Assembly (NCBI GenBank): GCA_035630295.1
Contig: DASQKY010000006.1
Coordinates: 1 to 41,384 of the forward strand
Direction of reading: 5' to 3'
DNA: 41,384 nucleotides
Origin: Acidimicrobiales bacterium
Lineage (GTDB): Bacteria; Actinomycetota; Acidimicrobiia; Acidimicrobiales; Iamiaceae
This document shows positions 22,974 to 31,433 of this stretch, piece after piece. Every line of letters begins with the position of its first letter. The stretch's first letter is position 1. The notes below the pieces were generated by a model. The model did not search any database, was not told the origin of the DNA, and was given only the letters and a program-made list of their open reading frames with translations. The translations under genes and the position numbers were made by a program.

Positions 22974-24060
22974 GGTCGGGCCGGGGGGGCCGGGGGTCGG
23001 TGGACGGGGTGAAGTCGCCGAAGGCGACCCGGACCTTCCGCAGCAGGCGGAACTCCTCCTCGCACTGGCGCTCGGTCAGGCCCACGTCGGTGAGCACCTC
23101 GGCCCGCACCGCCTCGGTGGCCCGCAGCACGGCCCGGTGGCCGGCCGGGGTCAGGGTGGCGAACGAGCTGCGCCGGTCGTCGGGATTGGTGTCCCGCCGG
23201 ATGAGGCCCTCGTCCTGCAGGCGCTTGATGGCGTTGGTGACGCTGGCCGGGTGGACCTGGAGGCGGGCCGAGAGCTTGCCCATGGGGAGGCGCTGGGTCC
23301 GGGCGAAGAGCAGGAGCATCAGCGCCTCGTAGCGGGCGAAGCTGAGGTCGAGGGGGCGGAGGGTGCGCTCCAGGTCGTTCAGGTAGATCTGGCCGACCCG
23401 GAACACCGAGGCCACCACCTCGACCCCCAGGCCGGCGTCGGACCAGCCGGCCCGGGCCCACTGCTCCCGGGCCTCGGCGATGGGGTCGAAGGGCAGCGGC
23501 TCCCGCCCCCAGCCCGGCCCGGCACCCGGCGGGGCCAGGCGGCGGCCGGGCACGACGAAGTCCCCGGCGTGGAGGCGCTGGCGGCGGAGCAGGACCGAGA
23601 GCCGGGCCGCCTCCCGCTCGGTCAGGGGCACCGGGTCGAGCACCTGGCTCCGAAGGGCCTCGGTGGCGGCCAGGGCCACCCGGCGCCCCCGGGGGGTGAG
23701 GGCGGCGAGGGCGCTGCGGGCGTCGGCCGGGTGGGCCTCCCGCCGGACCAGGCCCTGGTCCTCCAGCCGGTTGACCACGTTGGTCACCGTGGCCGAGTGG
23801 ACCTGGAGGCGCTGGGCCAGGGTGCCCATGGGCACCCGCCCCCGCCGCGAGAACAGGAGCAGCAGCAGGGCCTGGTAGCGGGCGAACCGGAGCTCGAAGG
23901 GGGCCAGCACGTCCTCCACCGCCACCAGGAACAGCTGCTGGACCCGCAGCACGGACCCGACCACGCCCATGCCGGGGGCGGCGTCGGGCCAGCCCGCCTC
24001 GGCCCACTGGCGCCGGCCCTCCTCGATCGGATCGAAGGGCATCGGGGGGGCGGCCGGCAC
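22942..24060 (-). CDS. Tandem MarR-family regulator (two MarR domains in one chain)
   Basis: A 372-residue protein made of two complete MarR domains, about residues 8-168 and 190-350. Both begin PFDPI-E and share a spaced pattern of Q-W-A-AGW; the winged-helix regions (60-108 and 242-290) are identical at about 32 of 49 positions by hand alignment. The second copy keeps the DDRRSS wing (DDR of typical MarR), while the first has ADARSA. MarR proteins normally act as homodimers of about 150 residues, so this may be a single-chain dimer. The GTG start is supported by TAGGGT six bases upstream; ATG 24042 is an alternative. It is convergent with the SDR gene and follows the CoA ligase gene, and may control either. 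Confidence 0.85.
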   Translation of the reverse strand: MPAAPPMPFDPIEEGRRQWAEAGWPDAAPGMGVVGSVLRVQQLFLVAVEDVLAPFELRFARYQALLLLLFSRRGRVPMGTLAQRLQVHSATVTNVVNRLEDQGLVRREAHPADARSALAALTPRGRRVALAATEALRSQVLDPVPLTEREAARLSVLLRRQRLHAGDFVVPGRRLAPPGAGPGWGREPLPFDPIAEAREQWARAGWSDAGLGVEVVASVFRVGQIYLNDLERTLRPLDLSFARYEALMLLLFARTQRLPMGKLSARLQVHPASVTNAIKRLQDEGLIRRDTNPDDRRSSFATLTPAGHRAVLRATEAVRAEVLTDVGLTERQCEEEFRLLRKVRVAFGDFTPSTDPRPPRPDLRGAPPRLRR

Positions 24061-24090
24061 CGCGCGACCCTACCGCTACGTACCGTAGGG
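24061..24090 (-). promoter_or_regulatory. Leaderless promoter and dyad of the tandem MarR gene
   Basis: On the minus strand TAGGGT (24072-24067) is followed by six bases and GTG 24060. The same place holds nested dyads: CCCTAC (24068-24073) with GTAGGG (24085-24090), and CTACG (24076-24080) with CGTAG (24084-24088). Part of the dyad lies in the last codons of the CoA ligase gene. An autoregulatory operator is an inference. Confidence 0.4.
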
Positions 24091-25620
24091 GCCGCTCGGG
24101 CTCTCCGAGGCGGTGCCGTCGGTCGGCCGGTGGCGGTCACGCAGGTCGAGCAGGCGGCGCACCTTGCCCTCGCCTCCGAGCCCGGTGTGGCGGGCCAGCT
24201 CCCCCGCCTCCACGATGTCCACGTCGAGCCGCACGCCCAGGTCCTCGGCCAGCTCGGCCTGGAGGTGGGAGCGCAGCGCGCCCTCGTCGACGTCCCGGGA
24301 GCGGCGCTCCACCCGGACCCGCAGCTCGTCCCGGCGGGAGCGACCGTTGTCGAGCCGGTGCACCACGCACAGGAACTGGCCGGTCGTCCGCCGGTCGCCG
24401 GCCACCGCGTCCTGGCAGGCCATGGGGTGGACGTTCTGGCCCCGGACCTTGATCATCTCGTCGCTGCGGCCCATGAACGTGGACAGGGTGGCGGTGGTGA
24501 GGCCGCAGGCGCACCGGGACCGGTCCGAGAGGGCCATGGTGTCGCGCAGGTTGTAGCGGATGATGGGCGGCACCCGGCGGTGGAGGCTGGTGGCCACCAG
24601 GTTCCCGGGGGCCCCGAGGGGCACGGGGTGGTCGGGGTCGTCGACGTCGACGACCTGGAGGCGGACGGTGTCCTCGTTGACGTGCCGGCCGGCCTGGTGG
24701 GCGCACTCGAAGGCCACCAGGCCGACCTCGTGGGCGCCGTAGTTGTCGAACACCGGTGCCCCCCAGGCCTGCTCCAGCCGGGCCCGGAGGTGGCCGTCGG
24801 CGTCGGCCCCCAGGAAGCTCATGAGGTAGCGGGTGGGCAGGCTGCGCAGGTCGAAGCCGATGTCCTCGGCCACGTCGGTGAGCCGGGCCAGGTAGTCGCC
24901 CATGGCGTACCAGCCGTCGGTGCCGTAGCTGGCGGCCAGCTCGAGCTGTCGGGTGCTGGGCGTGACCGCCCCGGACCCGGTGGTGACGGGCACCGCGCCC
25001 AGCCAGTGGTGGATGCCCACGTACGCCGACCAGGCGGCGTTGCCCAGGGCGTTGGTGAACGGGATCTGGATGACGTCACCGGGCCGCCCGCCCTGGGCCC
25101 ACAGGGCCCGGGCCGTCTGGATGCCCTGCACCTCCCAGGCCACGGCGTCGAACATGGTGGCCCGGGGCAGGCCGGTGGTGCCGCCGCTGGTCTGGAGCTT
25201 GAGCGGGAGGTGGTCGGCCATGTCGTCGCGGCCGAAGGGGTGGTGGGAGCCGAAGGGTGGGGCCTCGGCCAGGGCCTCCTGCAGGTCGTCGCTGTCGAAG
25301 GTGGGCAGGGAGTCGATGTCGTCCAGGTCGGTGACGTCGCCGGGCTCGATGCCCGCCGCTGCCCACCGGCCCCGGTAGAACGGGACCGACCAGGCGTCGG
25401 CCACCCGGACCAGGGCCCGCTCCTCCTGCCGGGCCCGGACCTCGTCGTCGGAGGCCCGGCCGAACCCGTTGCCGTACATGGGTGGCGGTGGGTAGTCGGC
25501 GATGAGCTGGTCCCAGTCCACCGACCGCCAGTAGTACGGCACGCCCGCGCCGTTCCCACCGGGCCCCTGGGTGCCCGGGTCCCGCCCGTTCCGGCCGCCG
25601 TCGGCCCGCCATGTCTCCAT
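24076..25620 (-). CDS. Phenylacetate-CoA-ligase-like AMP-forming ligase
   Basis: A 514-residue adenylate-forming enzyme resembling PaaK, which activates an aromatic or other carboxylic acid with ATP and CoA. Visible motifs are the P-loop LKLQTSGGTTGLPRATMF, a mid-domain NYGAHEVGLVAFEC (the adenine-binding region), IIRYNLRDTMAL, and SDEMIKVRGQNVHP, which opens the C-terminal domain. The cysteine-rich RCACGLTT stretch between resembles the metal-binding loop of PaaK. The ATG is chosen because GGGGGG lies seven bases upstream; an in-frame start ten codons earlier is possible. It stands upstream of, and in line with, the tandem MarR gene, which suggests regulation of acid activation. Confidence 0.85.
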   Translation of the reverse strand: METWRADGGRNGRDPGTQGPGGNGAGVPYYWRSVDWDQLIADYPPPPMYGNGFGRASDDEVRARQEERALVRVADAWSVPFYRGRWAAAGIEPGDVTDLDDIDSLPTFDSDDLQEALAEAPPFGSHHPFGRDDMADHLPLKLQTSGGTTGLPRATMFDAVAWEVQGIQTARALWAQGGRPGDVIQIPFTNALGNAAWSAYVGIHHWLGAVPVTTGSGAVTPSTRQLELAASYGTDGWYAMGDYLARLTDVAEDIGFDLRSLPTRYLMSFLGADADGHLRARLEQAWGAPVFDNYGAHEVGLVAFECAHQAGRHVNEDTVRLQVVDVDDPDHPVPLGAPGNLVATSLHRRVPPIIRYNLRDTMALSDRSRCACGLTTATLSTFMGRSDEMIKVRGQNVHPMACQDAVAGDRRTTGQFLCVVHRLDNGRSRRDELRVRVERRSRDVDEGALRSHLQAELAEDLGVRLDVDIVEAGELARHTGLGGEGKVRRLLDLRDRHRPTDGTASESPSGPYGT

Positions 25621-25776
25621 CAGTCGCCCCCCGCGTGACGCTTGCCGCATCCTACCCCCTCACCCCGCATGGGGGTACCGGGCCGGCGCCGGCCGGCCGG
25701 CGCCCGGGGCCGGTGCGGAGGGAAGGGGCCGGGGGCCCCGTCGGTATCCTGGGCCCCCTCACCCCGGGAGCGCTCC

Positions 25777-28700
25777 ATGACCACCCCCGACCTGCACCGA
25801 CCGGCCCACCCGGTGCGGTTCGTCACCGCCGCCAGCCTGTTCGACGGCCACGACGCGTCGATCAACATCATGCGGCGGATCCTGCAGGCCCAGGGGGCCG
25901 AGGTCATCCACCTGGGCCACAACCGCTCGGTCGACGAGGTGGTCACCGCGGCGGTGCAGGAGGACGTGCAGGGCGTGGCCGTCAGCTCCTACCAGGGCGG
26001 CCACGTCGAGTACTTCCAGTACCTGGTGGACCTGCTGCGGGAGCGGGGCGCCGGCCACGTCAAGGTGTTCGGGGGCGGGGGCGGCGTCATCGTCAAGCCC
26101 GAGATCGACCACCTCCAGGCCTACGGCGTGAGCCGCATCTTCTCCCCCCACGACGGCCAGAGCCTGGGCCTGCCGGCCATGATCAACAGCCTGGTCCGGG
26201 CGTGCGACGTGGACCTGGCCGCCAGCCCGCCGGCCGACCTGGACGGCCTGCTGGCCGGCGACGGCGCCGCCCTGGCCCGCACCATCACCGCCCTGGAGGG
26301 CGGCACCCTGCCGGCCGCCCTGGTCGAGGAGCTCCGGGCCACGGCCGGGGCCCGCACCGTGCCGGTGGTGGGCATCACCGGCACCGGTGGCTCGGGCAAG
26401 TCCTCGCTGACCGATGAGCTGGTGCGCCGCTTCCGCCTCGACCACGAGGACAAGCTCCGCATCGCGGTGCTGGCCGTCGACCCCACCCGGCGCAAGGGGG
26501 GCGGCGCCCTTCTGGGCGACCGCATCCGCATGAACTCCATCGACCCGGCCACGGTGTTCTTCCGCTCGCTGGCCACCCGCACCCCCGGGGCGGTGGTGCC
26601 CGCCGCCCTCGACGACGTGGTGGCCGCGGCCAAGGCGTGGGGCGCCGACGTGGTCGTGGTGGAGACGCCCGGCATCGGCCAGGGTGACGCCGCCATCGTC
26701 GACCACGTGGACGTCTCGCTCTACGTCATGACCCCCGAGTTCGGGGCGGCCAGCCAGCTGGAGAAGATCGACATGCTCGACTTCGCCGACGTGGTGGCCA
26801 TCAACAAGTTCGACCGCCGGGGCGGCGAGGACGCCCTGCGCGACGTGCGCCGCCAGGTGGTGCGGGCCACCGAGTCCTTCGGGTCGAGCCCCGAGGACAT
26901 GCCCGTGTTCGGCACCGTGGCCAGCCGGTTCAACGACGACGGGGTCACCGCCCTCTACCAGGACCTGGCCCGCCGCCTGGCCGAGAAGGGCCTGGCCGTG
27001 CCGGCCGAGGGCGGCACCCTGCCCCGGGTCGAGGCCAAGGTCAGCACGGCGGACACCGCCATCGTGCCCCCGGCCCGGGCCCGCTACCTGGCCGAGGTGG
27101 CCGAGGCGGTGCGGGCCCACCACCAGCGGGTGGAGCAGCAGGCCGAGGTGGCCCGCCGCCGCCAACAGCTCGACGCGGTGCGGGCCCTGGTGGCCGAGGC
27201 CGGCGGCGACGAGGAGGCCGCGGCCCTGCCCGCCCTGGCCGCGGCGGCCGACGCCGAGCTGGACGCCGAGGCCCGGGCCCTGCTGGAGGGTTGGCCGGCC
27301 ACGGTCGAGGCGTACTCCGGCGACGAGCACACCGTCCGGGTGCGCGACCGCGACATCACCACCGCCCTGACCCGTGAGTCGCTGTCGGGCTCACCCATCC
27401 GGCGGGTGGCCCTGCCCCGGGTCACCGACCACGGGGAGCTGCTGCGCTTCCTGATGGAGGAGAACCTGCCGGGCCGCTACCCGTTCACCGCCGGGGTGTT
27501 CCCGTTCAAGCGGGACGGCGAGCGGCCGGCCCGCATGTTCGCCGGCGAGGGCGACGCCTTCCGCACCAACCGGCGCTTCCACCTGCTGTCCGAGGGCCAG
27601 CCCGCCACCCGGCTGTCCACCGCCTTCGACTCGGTCACCCTGTACGGCTTCGATCCCGACCGGCGCCCCGACATCTACGGCAAGGTCGGCAACTCCGGGG
27701 TGTCGGTGGCCACCCTCGACGACATGAAGGTGCTCTTCGACGGGTTCGACCTGTGCGACCCGTCCACCTCGGTGTCCATGACCATCAACGGCCCGGCCCC
27801 CACCATCCTGGCCATGTTCCTGACCACCGCCGTCGACCAGCGCCTGGACGCCTTCGCCGCCGAGCACGGCCGGGCGCCCACCGCCGAGGAGGCGGCCGAG
27901 GTGCGGGCCTTCGTGCTGTCCACCGTGCGGGGCACGGTGCAGGCCGACATCCTCAAGGAGGACCAGGGCCAGAACACCTGCATCTTCTCCACCGAGTTCG
28001 CCCTGGGGATGATGGCCGATGTCCAGGAGTGGTTCGTCGAGCAGAAGGTCCGCAACTTCTACAGCGTCTCCATCTCCGGCTACCACATCGCCGAAGCGGG
28101 GGCGAACCCCATCAGCCAGCTGGCCTTCACCCTGGCCAACGGGCTCACCTACGTCGAGGCCTACCTGGCCCGGGGCATGGACGTCGACGACTTCGCCCCC
28201 AACCTGTCGTTCTTCTTCTCCAACGGCATGGACCCCGAGTACACGGTGCTGGGCCGCGTCGCCCGCCGCGTCTGGGCGGTGGCCATGCGCGACCGCTACG
28301 GGGCCAACGAGCGCAGCCAGAAGCTCAAGTACCACGTGCAGACCTCGGGCCGCTCGCTCCACGCCCAGGAGATGGCCTTCAACGACATCCGCACCACCCT
28401 CCAGGCCCTCATCGCCATCTACGACAACTGCAACAGCCTCCACACCAACGCCTTCGACGAGGCCGTCACCACCCCCACGGCCGAGTCGGTGCGCCGGGCC
28501 CTGGCCATCCAGCTGGTCATCAACGAGGAGTGGGGCCTGGCCCTCAACGAGAACCCCAACCAGGGCTCGTTCGTCGTCGAGGAGCTGACCGAGCTGGTGG
28601 AGGCGGCGGTGCTGGCCGAGTTCGACCGCATCGCCGAGCGGGGCGGCGTGCTGGGGGCCATGGAGACCGGCTACCAACGGGGCCGCATCCAGGACGAGTC

Positions 28701-29034
28701 GCTGCTGTACGAGACCCGCAAGCACGACGGCACCCTGCCCATCATCGGGGTCAACACCTTCCTGCCGCCCGACGACCGGGCCGACGACGACACGGCCGCG
28801 GTCGAGCTCCAGCGCTCCACCGACGACGAGAAGGAGAGCCAGCTGGCCCGCCTGGCCGCCTTCCAGGAGCGCCATGCCTCCGAGCGCGACGCCGCCCTGG
28901 CCCGCCTGCGCGACGCGGCCCTGGCCGGTGACAACCTGTTCGCCGTGCTCATGGACGCGGTGCGGTGCTGCTCGCTGGGGGAGATCACCCACACGCTCTT
29001 CGAGGTCGGCGGGCGCTACCGCCGCCACGTCTGA
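25777..29034 (+). CDS. icmF: Fused isobutyryl-CoA mutase (cobalamin-dependent)
   Basis: A 1085-residue protein, normal for IcmF, that interconverts isobutyryl-CoA and n-butyryl-CoA; some relatives act on isovaleryl- or pivalyl-CoA. Domains in order are: B12-binding (1-140) with DGHDAS, His25 being the lower cobalt ligand; MeaI-type G-protein chaperone (about 195-420) with GITGTGGSGKSS, VETPGIGQGD and NKFD; a linker; and a substrate-binding TIM barrel (about 560-1085) with NDIRTTLQALIAIYDNCNSL and LHTNAFDEAV. The built-in GTPase repairs inactivated cofactor. The ATG follows GGGAG, and TATCCT (25745-25750) is a possible -10. It is divergent from the CoA ligase by 156 bp. Substrate choice cannot be read from sequence alone. 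Confidence 0.96.
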   Translation: MTTPDLHRPAHPVRFVTAASLFDGHDASINIMRRILQAQGAEVIHLGHNRSVDEVVTAAVQEDVQGVAVSSYQGGHVEYFQYLVDLLRERGAGHVKVFGGGGGVIVKPEIDHLQAYGVSRIFSPHDGQSLGLPAMINSLVRACDVDLAASPPADLDGLLAGDGAALARTITALEGGTLPAALVEELRATAGARTVPVVGITGTGGSGKSSLTDELVRRFRLDHEDKLRIAVLAVDPTRRKGGGALLGDRIRMNSIDPATVFFRSLATRTPGAVVPAALDDVVAAAKAWGADVVVVETPGIGQGDAAIVDHVDVSLYVMTPEFGAASQLEKIDMLDFADVVAINKFDRRGGEDALRDVRRQVVRATESFGSSPEDMPVFGTVASRFNDDGVTALYQDLARRLAEKGLAVPAEGGTLPRVEAKVSTADTAIVPPARARYLAEVAEAVRAHHQRVEQQAEVARRRQQLDAVRALVAEAGGDEEAAALPALAAAADAELDAEARALLEGWPATVEAYSGDEHTVRVRDRDITTALTRESLSGSPIRRVALPRVTDHGELLRFLMEENLPGRYPFTAGVFPFKRDGERPARMFAGEGDAFRTNRRFHLLSEGQPATRLSTAFDSVTLYGFDPDRRPDIYGKVGNSGVSVATLDDMKVLFDGFDLCDPSTSVSMTINGPAPTILAMFLTTAVDQRLDAFAAEHGRAPTAEEAAEVRAFVLSTVRGTVQADILKEDQGQNTCIFSTEFALGMMADVQEWFVEQKVRNFYSVSISGYHIAEAGANPISQLAFTLANGLTYVEAYLARGMDVDDFAPNLSFFFSNGMDPEYTVLGRVARRVWAVAMRDRYGANERSQKLKYHVQTSGRSLHAQEMAFNDIRTTLQALIAIYDNCNSLHTNAFDEAVTTPTAESVRRALAIQLVINEEWGLALNENPNQGSFVVEELTELVEAAVLAEFDRIAERGGVLGAMETGYQRGRIQDESLLYETRKHDGTLPIIGVNTFLPPDDRADDDTAAVELQRSTDDEKESQLARLAAFQERHASERDAALARLRDAALAGDNLFAVLMDAVRCCSLGEITHTLFEVGGRYRRHV

Positions 29035-29039
29035 CCTCG

Positions 29040-30050
29040 ATGGGCGACGCATCCGAGAGTGGGCCCGGCCTGGTCCTGCGGGGCCGGGTGGTGGCCACCG
29101 ACCGGCCGCTGGTCATGGCCATCGTCAACGCCACCCCCGATTCCTTCTCCGACACGTCGCCGGCCGCCTCCGACGAGGCGCGGGTGGCCCACGCCCTGGC
29201 CGCCCTGGACGAGGGGGCCGACCTGGTGGACGTGGGCGGCCAGTCGGGCATCACCGGCGTGCCCGAGATCGCCGAGGAGGTCGAGATCGCCCGGGTCCTG
29301 CCCGTGGTGGCCGGCATCCTGGCCGCCCGGCCCGGGGCCCTGGTCTCGGTCGACACCTACCGCCCGGCCGTCACCGAGGCCGTGCTCGACGCCGGCGCCG
29401 CCCTGGTCAACGACGTGAGCTGCCTGCGCCACCCCGAGGTGGCCCGGGCCTGCGCCGCGGCCGGCGCCGGCCTGGTGGTGATGCACACCAAGGTGCCGCC
29501 CAAGCAGCGCTTCCAGGAGCCCGACGCCTACGGCGACGTGAGCGCCGAGGTGGCTGCGGTGCTGGCCGACCGCCTGGCCGTGGCCGCCGGCCTGGGCGTC
29601 GACCCGGCGGCCACCGTCGTCGACCCCGGCGTGGACTACGCCAAGACCCCGGCCCAGACCGTCGCCCTGCTGCGGGACCTGGCCCCGGTGCGGGCCCTGG
29701 GGCGGCCCGTCCTCTACGCCCTGTCCCGCAAGGACTTCGTGGGCGCCCTCACCGCCACCCGGCCCCGCGACCGGGGGGCCGGGACGCTGGCCGCCATCGG
29801 CCACGTGGGCCCGCAGCCGGGGGCCATCTTCCGGGTCCACGACGTGCGGGCCACCGTCGAGTACCTGACCGTGGCCCGGGCCCTGGCCGGCCAGGTCGAG
29901 GTGGCCCCGGGCCTGGTGCTGGCCGACGAGCTGCGCTGGCAGCGGGGCCGGCCCCCGACCGATGGGATGGCCGGTGAGGCCGGGGTGGTGGTGCCGCGGT
30001 CGCCGGTCGCCGCTGCGGACCGGGCCGTCGAAGCCGGAGGGTCCCGGTGA
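29040..30050 (+). CDS. Dihydropteroate-synthase-like protein (FolP2-like)
   Basis: A 336-residue TIM barrel of the pterin-binding family. It keeps NATPDSFSD (30-38), the DVGG strand, VSVDTYRP and VNDVSCLRHP. The second active-site loop, usually GGESTRPG and needed for pABA/pterin handling, reads GGQSGITG (66-73). The third loop DYAKT and the usual Lys in LSRKDFVGA are present. The C-terminus is about 50 residues longer than usual and Pro/Ala/Arg-rich. The gene overlaps gpgS by GTGA, the order seen in mycobacteria (Rv1207 folP2 then Rv1208 gpgS), where FolP2 is reported to lack synthase activity. It may therefore not make dihydropteroate. Its ATG lies five bases after the icmF stop. Confidence 0.85.
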   Translation: MGDASESGPGLVLRGRVVATDRPLVMAIVNATPDSFSDTSPAASDEARVAHALAALDEGADLVDVGGQSGITGVPEIAEEVEIARVLPVVAGILAARPGALVSVDTYRPAVTEAVLDAGAALVNDVSCLRHPEVARACAAAGAGLVVMHTKVPPKQRFQEPDAYGDVSAEVAAVLADRLAVAAGLGVDPAATVVDPGVDYAKTPAQTVALLRDLAPVRALGRPVLYALSRKDFVGALTATRPRDRGAGTLAAIGHVGPQPGAIFRVHDVRATVEYLTVARALAGQVEVAPGLVLADELRWQRGRPPTDGMAGEAGVVVPRSPVAAADRAVEAGGSR

Positions 30051-30940
30051 CCGCTGGCCCCCCTCCGGTCCCGCACCCGGCCGCGGCGCTGACCGCGCTC
30101 GAGCTCGTCGATCGCAAGGGCACCACCACCGTGTCGGTGTGCCTGCCGGCCCGGGACGAGGCGGCCACCATCGGGCCCATCGTGGAGGCCATCCGACGCG
30201 AGGTGGTCGAGGCCGTGCCGTTGGTGGACGAGCTGATCGTGGTCGACGACCACTCGACCGACGCCACCGGGGCGGTGGCCGTGGACGCCGGGGCCAAGGT
30301 GGTGGCCGCGGCCGAGGTCCTGCCCGAGCTCGACGACCGGCGGGGCAAGGGCGAGGCCCTGTGGAAGTCCCTGGCCGCCTCCACCGGGGACGTGGTGGTG
30401 TGGCTGGACGCCGACCTGGTGGGGGTGGACGGGAGCTGGGTGAGCCGGCTGGTGGCCCCTCTGCTGGTCGATCCGGCGACGGCCCTGGTCAAGGGCTGGT
30501 ACCGGCGCCCCACCGGGACCGATCCTCACGGCGGGGGCCGGGTGACCGAGCTGGTGGCCCGTCCCCTCATCTCGGCCCTCCACCCCGAGCTGGTGGGCGT
30601 GCGCCAACCCCTGGGGGGCGAGGTGGCCGGCCGTCGCTCGGTGCTGGAGGCCGTGGCCTTCGCTGGGGGCTACGGCGTGGACCTGGGCCTGCTGATCGAC
30701 GTGGTCCGGGGCCACGGTGCCGACGCCGTGGCCCAGGTCGACCTGGGCGAGCGCCGCCACCGCCACCACCCCCTGGCCGCCCTGTCGGTGCAGGCCGCCG
30801 AGGTGCTGCACGTCGCCCTGCGGCGGGCCGGGCTCGGCGCCGGCGACGGCGCCGGCGCCGTGCTGCGCCGGGCCGGGTTGCCCGACACGGCCATCGAGGT
30901 CCGCGACCGCCCGCCCCTGGCCACCCTTCGCGCCCCCTGA
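30047..30940 (+). CDS. gpgS: Glucosyl-3-phosphoglycerate synthase
   Basis: A 297-residue GT-A glycosyltransferase (GT81) joining UDP-glucose and 3-phosphoglycerate, the first step towards glucosylglycerate and methylglucose lipopolysaccharides. Motifs are SVCLPARDEAATIG (UDP site), ELIVVDDHSTDATG, RRGKGEALWKSL, and VVWLDADLVG, the metal-binding DxD-type site. RQPLGGEVAGRR and FAGGYGVDLGLLIDV form the acceptor side, as in mycobacterial GpgS. Conserved His residues near RRHRHHPL probably help bind metal. The GTG start overlaps the FolP2-like stop (GTGA). No matching phosphatase is seen in this window. Confidence 0.92.
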   Translation: MTAGPPPVPHPAAALTALELVDRKGTTTVSVCLPARDEAATIGPIVEAIRREVVEAVPLVDELIVVDDHSTDATGAVAVDAGAKVVAAAEVLPELDDRRGKGEALWKSLAASTGDVVVWLDADLVGVDGSWVSRLVAPLLVDPATALVKGWYRRPTGTDPHGGGRVTELVARPLISALHPELVGVRQPLGGEVAGRRSVLEAVAFAGGYGVDLGLLIDVVRGHGADAVAQVDLGERRHRHHPLAALSVQAAEVLHVALRRAGLGAGDGAGAVLRRAGLPDTAIEVRDRPPLATLRAP

Positions 30941-30951
30941 CCCCGCCGTCG

Positions 30952-30957
30952 TAGAGT
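30952..30957 (+). promoter_or_regulatory. Candidate -10 for the Ddn-like gene
   Basis: TAGAGT (30952-30957) would start a message near 30964, followed by a GGGAGGAGGG ribosome-binding site at 30973-30982 and ATG 30987. No clear -35 is visible. Confidence 0.35.
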
Positions 30958-30986
30958 CGCGCCACCACGATCGGGAGGAGGGCCCC

Positions 30987-31430
30987 ATGGCCCTGAAGCA
31001 CACGCTGGCCGACCTCGGCCTCAAGGGGATGAACGGTGCCCACCGGGCCGTCCTCAAGGTGTCGGGGGGCCGCCTGCTGACGGCGCCGTTCGGGATGCCC
31101 ACCGTCGAGCTCCACACCACCGGCCGCAAGACCGGCCAGCGGCGCTCGACCCTGCTCACCGCCCCCATCCACGGCGACGACCGCATCGTGCTCATCGCCT
31201 CCAAGGGCGGCGACGACCGCCATCCCCTCTGGTACCGCAACCTGGTGGCCGAGCCCGACGTGGAGCTGACCATCGCCGGGAAGACCACGCCCTGGCGGGC
31301 CCGCACGGCCACCAAGGACGAGAAGGCCGAGCTGTGGCCCCAGGTGGTGGCGGCCTACAAGGGCTACGCCGGCTACCAGAAGCGCACCGAGCGCGACATC
31401 CCGGTGGTCATCTGCGAGCCCCGCTCCTGA
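30987..31430 (+). CDS. Deazaflavin (F420)-dependent nitroreductase/quinone reductase, Ddn-like
   Basis: A 147-residue single-domain split-barrel protein. The pattern VELHTTGRKTGQRRSTLL followed by RIVLIASKGGDDRHPLWYRNLVAEPDVEL is the hallmark of the Ddn family that uses reduced F420 to reduce quinones or nitro compounds, often at the membrane. The N-terminal amphipathic helix (LGLKGMNGAHRAVLKVS) is typical. A GGGAGGAGGG site precedes the ATG by four bases. It stands 46 bp behind gpgS but has its own candidate -10. It converges with the LigD-polymerase gene (stops three bases apart). Confidence 0.92.
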   Translation: MALKHTLADLGLKGMNGAHRAVLKVSGGRLLTAPFGMPTVELHTTGRKTGQRRSTLLTAPIHGDDRIVLIASKGGDDRHPLWYRNLVAEPDVELTIAGKTTPWRARTATKDEKAELWPQVVAAYKGYAGYQKRTERDIPVVICEPRS

Positions 31431-31433
31431 GGC

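Noticed and set aside
23137-25638. An 833-codon open frame on the plus strand across the MarR and ligase genes
   Set aside because: It runs through two recognisable genes in antisense and shows no domain.
27391-29052. A 553-codon antisense open frame under icmF
   Set aside because: It mirrors the mutase domain codons and has no motif of its own.
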